In this document: positions 8,269-15,321 of the stretch, piece after piece
How positions within the stretch are numbered: position 1 is the stretch's first letter
Layout of the letters: the number at the start of each line of letters is the position of its first letter
DNA from: Streptomyces sp. NL15-2K
GTDB taxonomy: Bacteria; Actinomycetota; Actinomycetes; Streptomycetales; Streptomycetaceae
Assembly: GCF_030551255.1 (NCBI RefSeq)
Contig: NZ_CP130630.1
Coordinates: 4,383,501 to 4,447,500 of the forward strand
DNA: 64,000 nt
Direction of reading: 5' to 3'
Notes under the pieces: model-generated
Databases searched by the model: none
What the model saw: only the letters and a program-made list of their open reading frames with translations
What the model was told of the DNA's origin: nothing
Program-made: the position numbers and the translations under genes

Positions 8269-8646
8269 GAAGGCAGGATGCAGGCATAGGCCTCCAGTTC
8301 GAAAGCGCTTCGTCAACCTGCCGCGCTACGTCGGCGGCCCGCACCGCGTCGGCCAGCAGCACGGCGACGTCCTCGCCCCGGGCTCGGTCTGGCCCCGGAT
8401 GCGGGGCCGCTGACGGTATGGCAGCGGACGTGGGAGATGATGGAGGAACGGACACGGCATCCTTGCAGATCGTGAAGCTTCGACACTTCCATGGCCCACA
8501 AGGGGCCGTGTCCGCTCGCTTCCCGCCCTCCTGCCCTGCCGATCACCGTAAACCGGGACAACCCGCCTGAGTGCCGGGGCCCGGGGGCGAACTCCCTCCC
8601 TGCGCACACGACTTCAAGGCGGCTCGCCCGGGAGCCGGGGGGGCGG
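8269..8646. other. Decayed accessory spacer, no gene recognised
   Basis: No ORF with convincing composition. It contains the first copy of a 51-bp direct repeat (8528-8578). Several minus-strand frames give fragments typical of spurious ORFs made from Streptomyces repeats. Likely remnant of mobile or recombined DNA next to the tRNA. Confidence 0.4.
8528..8578. repeat. 51-bp direct repeat, copy 1
   Basis: Identical over 51 bases to 9396-9446 (begins CTCCTGCCCTGCCGATCACC, ends CTGAGTGCCGGG). The two copies bracket the DinB gene and the truncated glyoxalase. Confidence 0.9.
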
Positions 8647-9144
8647 TCAGGTGATGACGAGCCGCTGTTTTCCGTCGATGAGCTCCCGGACGGCGTCGAG
8701 GTGCCCGGCGTGGGTCGCGGTCTCTGTGATGACGTGCAGGACGACTTCGCGGATGTTGTCGTAGCGCCAGCCGTCGAAGAAGTCCGGCCACCAGGGCGTG
8801 GGCGCGTCCAGGTCGGCGCCGGCGAGGATCGCGTCGGAGAGCTCGCTCTCTTTGCGGTACAAGGCGAAAATCTCCTGTGCTGACTTCTCCGGTGCAGGCT
8901 TCCAAGCGTCGTCCTCGGAGCCCAGGATCTCATCGATGGCGACCCGCTCGCCCGCCGCGACGGCGCGGAACCAGAACTTCTCGTCGTCCAGGGCGAGATG
9001 GTGCACGAGGCCCAGGCAGGTCCAGCCGGACGGTAGCACCGGGCGCCGAAGCGCTTCGTCATCGAGACCCTCGAGGGTGCCCAGGACGTGCTTGCGCTTG
9101 TCGTTCAGGAAGCCCAGCAGCGTCATCATCTCGGTGTTGGACAT
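8647..9144 (-). CDS. DinB/DUF664 family putative metalloenzyme
   Basis: 165 residues. DinB-fold four-helix protein; the likely metal-binding histidines are in 'LGLVHHLALDD' (about residue 48) and the pair in 'TATHAGHLDAV' (about 142-146). Members include bacillithiol or mycothiol-dependent thiol S-transferases and many proteins of unknown role; mycothiol is the actinobacterial thiol, so that chemistry is possible but unproven. The ATG overlaps by one base the stop of the truncated glyoxalase gene upstream (TAATG), so the two were probably once a functional pair. Flanked by identical 51-bp repeats. Confidence 0.8.
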   Translation of the reverse strand: MSNTEMMTLLGFLNDKRKHVLGTLEGLDDEALRRPVLPSGWTCLGLVHHLALDDEKFWFRAVAAGERVAIDEILGSEDDAWKPAPEKSAQEIFALYRKESELSDAILAGADLDAPTPWWPDFFDGWRYDNIREVVLHVITETATHAGHLDAVRELIDGKQRLVIT

Positions 9145-9368
9145 TACTTGGCGATCTCCCAGACGTGGCCCGACGGGTCGGCGAAGGAGGCGGTCCGGAT
9201 GCCCCAGGGCCGGTCCTGGGGACCGTTGCGGAGCTTCACCCCGCGTTCCGCGAGTTTCTCGCACACTGCATCCACATCCTCCACCTCGATCGTGATCTGA
9301 AAGCGCGCTCCGGCCTCGGGCTCCGCGAATTTTGCGGACGCCCACACCGTATACGGCAGCGGTGACAA
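9144..9368 (-). pseudogene. Truncated glyoxalase/bleomycin-resistance (VOC) domain protein
   Basis: Only the C-terminal ~74 residues of a VOC-fold protein remain: 'ITIEVEDVDAVCEKLAERGV' and 'DRPWGIRTASFADPSGHVWEI', the second carrying a typical metal-ligand region. Intact family members are ~120-130 residues. An in-frame stop sits just before the first usable (TTG) start, and the upstream DNA soon becomes the 51-bp repeat, so the N-terminal half is missing. Probably a remnant whose remaining role is at most coupling translation to the DinB gene. Confidence 0.65.
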
Positions 9369-9395
9369 TCAGGGTCCGCCGCGGAGACGGCTCCT

Positions 9396-9446
9396 CTCCT
9401 GCCCTGCCGATCACCGTAAACCGGGACAACCCGCCTGAGTGCCGGG
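9396..9446. repeat. 51-bp direct repeat, copy 2
   Basis: Perfect match to 8528-8578 in the same orientation, 868 bp apart. The following 9447-9658 holds no gene that I can support. Confidence 0.9.
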
Positions 9447-9658
9447 ACCCTGGGGGACAGCAAGGTCCGTAGCGCTGGAAGACCCGCAGCTTGAAACGGC
9501 GCTGCCCAGGGCGTTCGCGAACGTTCCGCTGGCTGCTCCGGCTGCGACTACCCGTCAGAGAAAAGGCTGAGCGTCTGAGTGATCCTCGGTCAGGGTGTGC
9601 TCCGGCCTGCTGTCTCCGAAGCCGATCAGGAAGATCCTGGTTGACTGGATGAACGCCG

Positions 9659-10624
9659 TCACGTGAACAGGTCCAGCCCCGTGAGTTCAGTGGAGAGCTG
9701 CCACAGTCGCGACGCAGCCTCGCGGTCGACGGCCCACGGCTTCACCCCGCCGATGAGCATGTCGTCCGTATGGGCGGGTTCAGCGATGGCGCAGTCCTGG
9801 CAGTAGGCGCCACCGTGGCCGTCGAGCAGTGGTGAGGTCGCCGCCCATACCGCCGTCGCCGCGCCCTGGGCCGGGGTCTTGAACCCGGCTGCCGGCGTGC
9901 CGTCCGGGGTGATCCAGCCCTGGGCCAACTGTTCGTCGAGGGGGATGTGGCGCTGCAGTGGGGTCAGGATGCTGCCCGGGTGGACCGCGAAGGCGTGCAG
10001 CCCGCCGGCGGCGCCGAGCGTGTCGAGGTGTACGGCGAAGAGGGCGTTCGCGGTCTTGGACTGTGCGTAGGCCAGCCACCGGTCGTAGCCGTCGCGGAAG
10101 TGGAGGTCGTTCCAGCGCACGTCGGAGAGGAAGTGACCTGACGAGGCGACCGAAACCACCCGTGCCCCCTCCGCCAATGCCGGGCGGAGATGGTTGGTGA
10201 GAGCGAAGTGGCCGAGGTGGTTGATCGCGAAGTGGGCCTCCCAGCCCGGGCCTACGCGTGTCTCCGGACAGGCCATGATGCCCGCGCCGTTGATGATGAG
10301 GTCGAGGGTGCGGCCGGTGTCCAGGAAGTCGGCCGAGAACGCCCGGACGCTCTCCAGGTCCGCCAGGTCGAGGGCATGCACCTCCGCCCCGGTGACGCCC
10401 CGCAGGGCCTCTTCCGCTGCGGCGGGCCTGCGCGCGGGGACGATGACGTGTGCTCCCGCCCGGGTGAGGGCGAGCGTGGTCTCCAGTCCGAGGCCGGAGT
10501 AGCCGCCGGTGACCAGGGCGGTGGTGTGCGACAGGTCGATCCCGGCGAGGACGTCGTCCGCCGTGCTGTGGGCGCCGAATCCGGTGCCGGACGTGTGGTG
10601 CTGCTGTTGTTGCTGCGTCGTCAT
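9659..10624 (-). CDS. Short-chain dehydrogenase/reductase
   Basis: 321 residues. After a Gln-rich N-terminal tail, the Rossmann motif 'TGGYSGLG' (about 40-47) binds NAD(P). 'INGAGIM' replaces the usual NNAG, and the catalytic Ser ('SVASSGHF') and 'YAQSK' Tyr/Lys pair are present. The length and C-terminal region match retinol-dehydrogenase/WW-oxidoreductase-like SDRs. Transcribed divergently from a MerR gene from an overlapping promoter with a 19-base spacer, so it is likely the target of that regulator. The start ATG coincides with the predicted transcription start. Substrate unknown. Confidence 0.88.
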   Translation of the reverse strand: MTTQQQQQHHTSGTGFGAHSTADDVLAGIDLSHTTALVTGGYSGLGLETTLALTRAGAHVIVPARRPAAAEEALRGVTGAEVHALDLADLESVRAFSADFLDTGRTLDLIINGAGIMACPETRVGPGWEAHFAINHLGHFALTNHLRPALAEGARVVSVASSGHFLSDVRWNDLHFRDGYDRWLAYAQSKTANALFAVHLDTLGAAGGLHAFAVHPGSILTPLQRHIPLDEQLAQGWITPDGTPAAGFKTPAQGAATAVWAATSPLLDGHGGAYCQDCAIAEPAHTDDMLIGGVKPWAVDREAASRLWQLSTELTGLDLFT

Positions 10625-10631
10625 GCCCGGG

Positions 10632-10662
10632 ACGCTAGGTTCTAGACCGTGCTCTAGGTCAA
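10632..10662 (-). promoter_or_regulatory. MerR-type 19-bp-spacer promoter of the SDR gene, with operator dyad
   Basis: On the minus strand, -35 TTGACC (10657-10662), a 19-base spacer and -10 TAGCGT (10632-10637). A perfect dyad CTAGA-N6-TCTAG (10642-10657) lies in the spacer, the classic layout for MerR-family activation by DNA distortion. A plus-strand TACTGT (10665-10670), seven bases before the MerR ATG, could be the regulator's own -10. Confidence 0.7.
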
Positions 10663-10677
10663 GGTACTGTCGGTGCG

Positions 10678-11097
10678 ATGAGCAGGCATGAGGGTGATCT
10701 GTCGATCGGGGAGGTCGCCGAAGCGACCGGATTGAGCGTGCACGCTCTGCGGTTCTTCGAACGCGAGGGTCTCTTCCTCCGCCCGATCCCGCGTTCCAGC
10801 GGCGGGCAGCGGATCTACGAACCCGCGGACGTGGATTGGCTGCTGCTGTGCAACCGGCTCCGCGATTCGGGCATGCCCATCGCCATGCTGAAGGAGTTCG
10901 CCCGGCTCGTCCGGTCGGGGCCGGGCAACGAAGCGGAACGTCTCGCGCTGCTGCGGGAGCACGAGCAGGCCGTGCGGGCCAAGATCTCCGACTTGAATGC
11001 CGACCTGAAGGTCATCCACGGCAAGGTCGTCGCCTACGAGAAGCACGTCCGCGACGGGACCGCCGCCGGGGTCTGGTCGCCCACACCGTCTGGCTGA
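10678..11097 (+). CDS. MerR-family transcriptional regulator
   Basis: 139 residues. N-terminal winged helix 'LSIGEVAEATGLSVHALRFFEREGLF' (about 7-32) and 'GQRIYEPADVDWL' are diagnostic of MerR proteins; a coiled-coil dimerisation helix follows to about residue 125. The short C-terminal tail lacks the Cys pattern of metal sensors, so an organic effector is more likely; related SDR-linked MerR genes are common. No Shine-Dalgarno; probably leaderless. It faces the SDR gene across a 53-bp region holding a 19-bp-spacer promoter. Confidence 0.88.
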   Translation: MSRHEGDLSIGEVAEATGLSVHALRFFEREGLFLRPIPRSSGGQRIYEPADVDWLLLCNRLRDSGMPIAMLKEFARLVRSGPGNEAERLALLREHEQAVRAKISDLNADLKVIHGKVVAYEKHVRDGTAAGVWSPTPSG

Positions 11098-11143
11098 TTC
11101 GTCCGACCGGCTCGGGACGAGGCGTCAGAACACCCCACCCGCC

Positions 11144-12292
11144 TCATCCCGAATCCCGAAACCGCTCCGTCCAGTAGTGCCAGTCGGTTCCGGCCATGGT
11201 TCCGGTCGGGTCGACCTTCGACAGGACCTGGATCAGCGTCTTGGCCACCTGGGCGCAGAGATTGTGGGTCAGTTCATGGGCCAGGGAGTCGTCGATCGTT
11301 CTCTCGCGGTGCAGGAGCCAGAGCGTGAAGGCCAGCGTGGAGATGTCTGTGTTCAGGGGGTGCAGCTTGGCCTCGGGCTCGTTCCAGTTCAGGATTTCGC
11401 CCGTGGTGCCGTCGATCACCAGGCTGTTGTCCTCGATCAGGTAGCCGAGGCGGATGAGGCGGTCGGCGTGGGCCGGGACGTCCTGGACCCGGGCGTCGGT
11501 GTAGCTCTCGGCGAGGGTCAGCAGGGGGACGTCCGTGTCCAGGGAGAAGAGGATGCCGTCCTCGGGCAGGCCCGTCTCGCTCAGGAAGCGGCGGGTCGGC
11601 TCGTGTGTGAGGGTCGCGGGGAAGTCGATGTCCTCGAAGCGCATCACCTTGCCCCGGCCGAACTCGTGGTCCAGGAGGCGGGGTGGGAGGTCCAGGGTGA
11701 GGCCGGACTCCGTGCCCGGGGCCGCGACCAGGGCCAGTGGGCGGATCAGGGCCGCGATCTTCCAGAAGGTCGGGACCTCGGCGCCGCCCATGCCCTCCTC
11801 GAACACCGACAGGAGCTGCCGTGTCGCCTCCTCCACCGTCGTCGGGCCGAAACGGCCGGCGTAGGACGCGAACTGGCCGCGTAGATCCGTCAGCTCGTCC
11901 GTCGCCGTCGCGAAGCGCACCAGCGTGTGCAGCGACGGCGCCAGCGGGGCGCGGGTCATGAGGTCCGGGCGGTCGTGGAGGAAGTACGTCGTCGAGAGCT
12001 CGCCCGTCGCGCCGTCGAGGAGGATCGTCTCCCGCTCCAGTCCGTCCAGGTCCGCCAGGCCGCCGATCACCAGTTGGTCGTGCAGTGCGGCGGTCAGGCG
12101 GTCCGGGTCGCCCGCCGAGTCCGCCACCGTCCGCAGGCCCTCCCGGTGCAGTTCCGCGAAGGTGAACAGGGCGCTGTCGCCGGGGAGTCCGGGGCCGGTG
12201 AGCCAGCGGCGCGTCGGCGCGTGGGTGACGTACGGATCGAGGATGTCCTCGGTCAAGGTGATCGCCGTGGTGTCGGCGTAGGTCGTGCTCAT
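11144..12292 (-). CDS. SUKH-4-like immunity-type protein with tandem repeats
   Basis: 382 residues from the ATG at 12292, five bases after GGGGGAG. Two related halves are visible: 'YVTHAPTRRWLTGPGLPGD' and 'TLTHEPTRRFLSETGLPED', each followed by a phrase on a ligand or 'DGATGE'/'DGTTGE' turn. This resembles the SUKH-4 family, proposed immunity proteins against polymorphic toxins; many Streptomyces copies stand alone. No toxin gene is nearby, so an immunity role is not supported by context. The gene is convergent with the MerR gene. Confidence 0.65.
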   Translation of the reverse strand: MSTTYADTTAITLTEDILDPYVTHAPTRRWLTGPGLPGDSALFTFAELHREGLRTVADSAGDPDRLTAALHDQLVIGGLADLDGLERETILLDGATGELSTTYFLHDRPDLMTRAPLAPSLHTLVRFATATDELTDLRGQFASYAGRFGPTTVEEATRQLLSVFEEGMGGAEVPTFWKIAALIRPLALVAAPGTESGLTLDLPPRLLDHEFGRGKVMRFEDIDFPATLTHEPTRRFLSETGLPEDGILFSLDTDVPLLTLAESYTDARVQDVPAHADRLIRLGYLIEDNSLVIDGTTGEILNWNEPEAKLHPLNTDISTLAFTLWLLHRERTIDDSLAHELTHNLCAQVAKTLIQVLSKVDPTGTMAGTDWHYWTERFRDSG

Positions 12293-12429
12293 GGGCTCCC
12301 CCGAATGTGCTTCTCTCACAGTCCCGCGCAGGGCACGCCCGGCCGACAAACGACCTGATCCGGCAGCCGTCCCCCACTGCCCAGAACACTACGCGCCGGC
12401 ACTGACAACGCCCCCGGACCAGGAGACGC

Positions 12430-12963
12430 TCAGAACACCCGGGCCCGTTCCCGTCCCGACACGATCGCGTCCACCGTCTGCGCCACCGTCAGCTCGGAGT
12501 TGTCCAGCCACAGCCCGATGCGCGGGGTCGCGGCCCGCAGGTCCGCGTCCAGTCGCTCGACCGTCCACGCTCCGTAGCCGGTCTTCGCCCGCCCCGCCTC
12601 GCGGGCGGCCACGGTCTTCGGGCTCGGCGCCAACACGACGACGTGGAGCGGGCGCGCGCGGACCAGGTCGACGTACGCCGCCAGGTCGTCGCCCAGCACC
12701 ACGTCCTGGACGACCGCCGTGAAGCCCGCCCGCGCGTACGCGTCCGCCGTCGCCGCCGACAGCCGGTATCGCAGCCGGAGTTGGGCCTCCGCCTCGCCAT
12801 CGGGCACGGCATCAGGAAGGTATTCCTCCCGACCCGACACGATCATCCGCCGGAAGACGTCCCCCCGGACGTGCGCCGCCCGAGGCAATCGCTCCGCCAG
12901 CGCCTGCGCCACCGTCGACTTCCCGGCCGCCATCACGCCGGTGACGAGGACGACTCCGTCCAT
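12430..12963 (-). CDS. P-loop AAA/zeta-like small-molecule kinase
   Basis: 177 residues. The Walker A motif 'TGVMAAGKSTVAQ' (about 8-20) is at the N-terminus, 'HVRGDVFRRMI' resembles the substrate/Mg segment of gluconate-kinase or chloramphenicol-phosphotransferase-like P-loop kinases, and 'DVVLGDDLAAYV' follows. The ATG at 12963 is preferred over a TTG one codon upstream. It begins 45 bases after the molybdenum-hydroxylase gene on the same strand and may be co-transcribed. Substrate unknown. Confidence 0.75.
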   Translation of the reverse strand: MDGVVLVTGVMAAGKSTVAQALAERLPRAAHVRGDVFRRMIVSGREEYLPDAVPDGEAEAQLRLRYRLSAATADAYARAGFTAVVQDVVLGDDLAAYVDLVRARPLHVVVLAPSPKTVAAREAGRAKTGYGAWTVERLDADLRAATPRIGLWLDNSELTVAQTVDAIVSGRERARVF

Positions 12964-13008
12964 CAAACCCCGTCCATCAGACCCGGTCCGTCACCAGCGA
13001 ACACGCGC

Positions 13009-15321
13009 TCACTGCGCCGTGACCACCGCCGCCTGCGGGCGGATCGGCAGCCGGTTCACCGGGCGGCCCGTCGCCGCCCGGACCGCGGAGGCGATCGCCG
13101 CCGGGGAGGTCACGACCGGTACCGCGCTGACCGCCTTCGCCCCGAAGGGGGCGACCACGTCCCGCTCCTCGACCAGTTTCACGATCTGGATGTCCGGGGC
13201 GTCCAGGGCCGTCGGGAGCGCGTACCCGGTCAGGTCCGGGTGGCGGATCAGCCCGCGCGCGGAGCGCAGGTTCTCCGTCAGCGCTATGCCCACGCCCTGG
13301 GTGACGCCTGCCTCCAGGCGTGCCGTCAGCTGGGCCGGGTTCAGCACGCGGCCGACGTCCTGGGCGAGCGCCAGCTCCACCACGCGCACCGAGCCCAGCT
13401 CGATGTCGACGTCCACCACCGCGCGGATCGCGCAGAAGGCGAGGCCCACGAAGGCGTCGCCCTGTCCGGTGTCGCTCAGTGGCTCCGTCGGGTGCGGGCG
13501 GCACTGGGCCGTCGCCCACAGCTCCTTGCCGTCCATGGCCTCGGTGACGGTGGTCGACAGCACGCCGTCGTACGACGTGATCTTGCCGTCTGTGATCTGG
13601 AGCAACTCCGTGGACATGCCGAACTTGTGCGCCAGGGGCTGCAACAACTGCGTGCGGACCATCTTGGCCGCTCGTTCCACCGCGCCGCCCGACACCCAGG
13701 TGTGGCGGCCGCGGCAGCCCGCGCCGGCCGGTGGCTGGTCGGTGTCGACCGGGGCCACGTGCACCTCGTCGATGCCGAGCGTCTCCTGGACGATCTGGCG
13801 GGCCAGCGTGGTGAAGCCCTGGCCGGACTCCACCGCCGCGCACAGCACCGTCGCCACGCCGTCCTGGACCCGTACCGTCGCCGTGGAGACCTCGTCCGCG
13901 CCCTCCGCGCCCAGCATGTGCACCATGCCCAGGCCGTAGCCGACGCCCCGGCGCACCGCGCCCGGTTCGCCCGCGCCCTCGGGGCCGCCGGGCAGCAGCC
14001 ACTCGTCCTCGGGCGTGTCCTTGGGCAGGGCGGGGAGGGGGAAGTCCCGTACGGCTTGCAGCAGTTCCGCGACCGGTGCCGGGCACGTCACCGTCTGGCC
14101 CGTGGGGAGCACGTCGCCCGTGGCCATCACGTTCCGCAGGCGTAGTTCCGCCGGGTCGATGCCGAGCTTCTTGGCCAGCTTGTCCATCTGCGCCTCGTAG
14201 GCGGCGCACACCTGCATGGCGCCCTCGCCGCGTACGTGGCCGGAGGGCGGGTTGTTGGTGCGGACGGCCCAGCCCTCGATGAAGGCGTTCGGGACGACGT
14301 ACGGACCGCAGGCGAACGCCACCGCGGCGGCCAGGGCATCGGAGGACGTGTCGGCGTAGGCGCCCCCGTCCAGCAGGATCTGCGCCTCCACCTTCACGAG
14401 TCTGCCCTCGGCGTCGGCGTGGTGGCGGTATCTCAGCAGAGTCGGATGCCTGTGGGTGTGTCCCAGGAAGGACTCTTCGCGCGTCGCGGTGAGCTTGACG
14501 GGGCAGCCGGTCTTCAGCGCCAGCAGGCCGAGCGGGAGTTGGAAGCTCTGGTCCTCGCGGTCGGCGGTGGCGCCGGGCACGCCGGTGACGACGACCTTCA
14601 CGCGCTCGGGCTCCAGGCCGTAGCTGGCGGCGGCCGAGTCGCGGTCGGTGTGCGGGTCCGTGGAGGCCACGTACAGCTCGACGCCGCCGTCGGGACGCGG
14701 CACGGCGAGGCCGGCCTCGGCGCCGATGGGGGCGGGGTCCTGGCGGCCGATGCGGTACTGGCCCTCGACGACGACCTCGCCGGCCGCGTCGGCGTCGCCG
14801 TGGCGCAGCGGGATGTGCCGGATCAGGTTGCCGTCGGGGTGCAGCGGCTCGGCCTCGAAGGCCTGCTCCGGGTCGGTCACCGGGTCGAGCACTTCGTATT
14901 CGACGATGACGGCGGCGGCGGCCATGCGCGCGGTGTCGGGGTGGTCGGCGGCGACGGCCGCGATGGGCTCGCCGTGGTGGCGGACGACCTCGGAGGCGAA
15001 CACCGGGCGGTCGGCCTTGCCGCGGCCGTGCACCGGGCTGCCGGGGACGTCCTCATGGGTGACGACGGCCCGTACGCCGGGCATCTCGCGCGCGTGGGTG
15101 GTGTCGATGGAGACGATGCGCGCGTGCGCGTGCGGGGAGCGCAGTACGGCCGCCCACAGCAGGCCCTCGGCCCACAGGTCGGCGGCGTACGGGAACGTGC
15201 CCTCGGTCTTGGCGCGGGCGTCGGCGGGCGGCAGGGAGGCGCCGATGCCGTGCGGGATCGGCTCGGGGGCGGGGGCTGCCTCCGCGGTGGGGGTGGTCGC
15301 GGTGGCGGCTTCGTTGCTCAC
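13009..15321 (-). CDS. Xanthine-dehydrogenase-family molybdopterin-binding subunit
   Basis: 770 residues. N-terminal aldehyde oxidase/xanthine dehydrogenase a/b hammerhead ('AKTEGTFPYAADLW', 'RSPHAHARIVSID') then the molybdopterin-binding domain ('NNPPSGHVRGEGAMQ', 'GQGFTTLARQIVQETLG', 'ELALAQDVGRVLNPAQL'). It should form the large subunit of a heterotrimeric Mo hydroxylase with the two genes upstream. The C-terminal catalytic loop, normally GxGE in xanthine dehydrogenase, reads 'GAKAVSAVPV' (near residue 725), so the base Glu seems absent; the substrate may not be a purine. GTG start overlaps the previous stop by four bases. Confidence 0.85.
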   Translation of the reverse strand: MSNEAATATTPTAEAAPAPEPIPHGIGASLPPADARAKTEGTFPYAADLWAEGLLWAAVLRSPHAHARIVSIDTTHAREMPGVRAVVTHEDVPGSPVHGRGKADRPVFASEVVRHHGEPIAAVAADHPDTARMAAAAVIVEYEVLDPVTDPEQAFEAEPLHPDGNLIRHIPLRHGDADAAGEVVVEGQYRIGRQDPAPIGAEAGLAVPRPDGGVELYVASTDPHTDRDSAAASYGLEPERVKVVVTGVPGATADREDQSFQLPLGLLALKTGCPVKLTATREESFLGHTHRHPTLLRYRHHADAEGRLVKVEAQILLDGGAYADTSSDALAAAVAFACGPYVVPNAFIEGWAVRTNNPPSGHVRGEGAMQVCAAYEAQMDKLAKKLGIDPAELRLRNVMATGDVLPTGQTVTCPAPVAELLQAVRDFPLPALPKDTPEDEWLLPGGPEGAGEPGAVRRGVGYGLGMVHMLGAEGADEVSTATVRVQDGVATVLCAAVESGQGFTTLARQIVQETLGIDEVHVAPVDTDQPPAGAGCRGRHTWVSGGAVERAAKMVRTQLLQPLAHKFGMSTELLQITDGKITSYDGVLSTTVTEAMDGKELWATAQCRPHPTEPLSDTGQGDAFVGLAFCAIRAVVDVDIELGSVRVVELALAQDVGRVLNPAQLTARLEAGVTQGVGIALTENLRSARGLIRHPDLTGYALPTALDAPDIQIVKLVEERDVVAPFGAKAVSAVPVVTSPAAIASAVRAATGRPVNRLPIRPQAAVVTAQ

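Noticed and set aside
9047..9058. CGAAGCGCTTCG palindrome like the LacI operators
   Set aside because: Lies inside the DinB coding sequence, far from a promoter; a 12-base palindrome of common codons can occur by chance.
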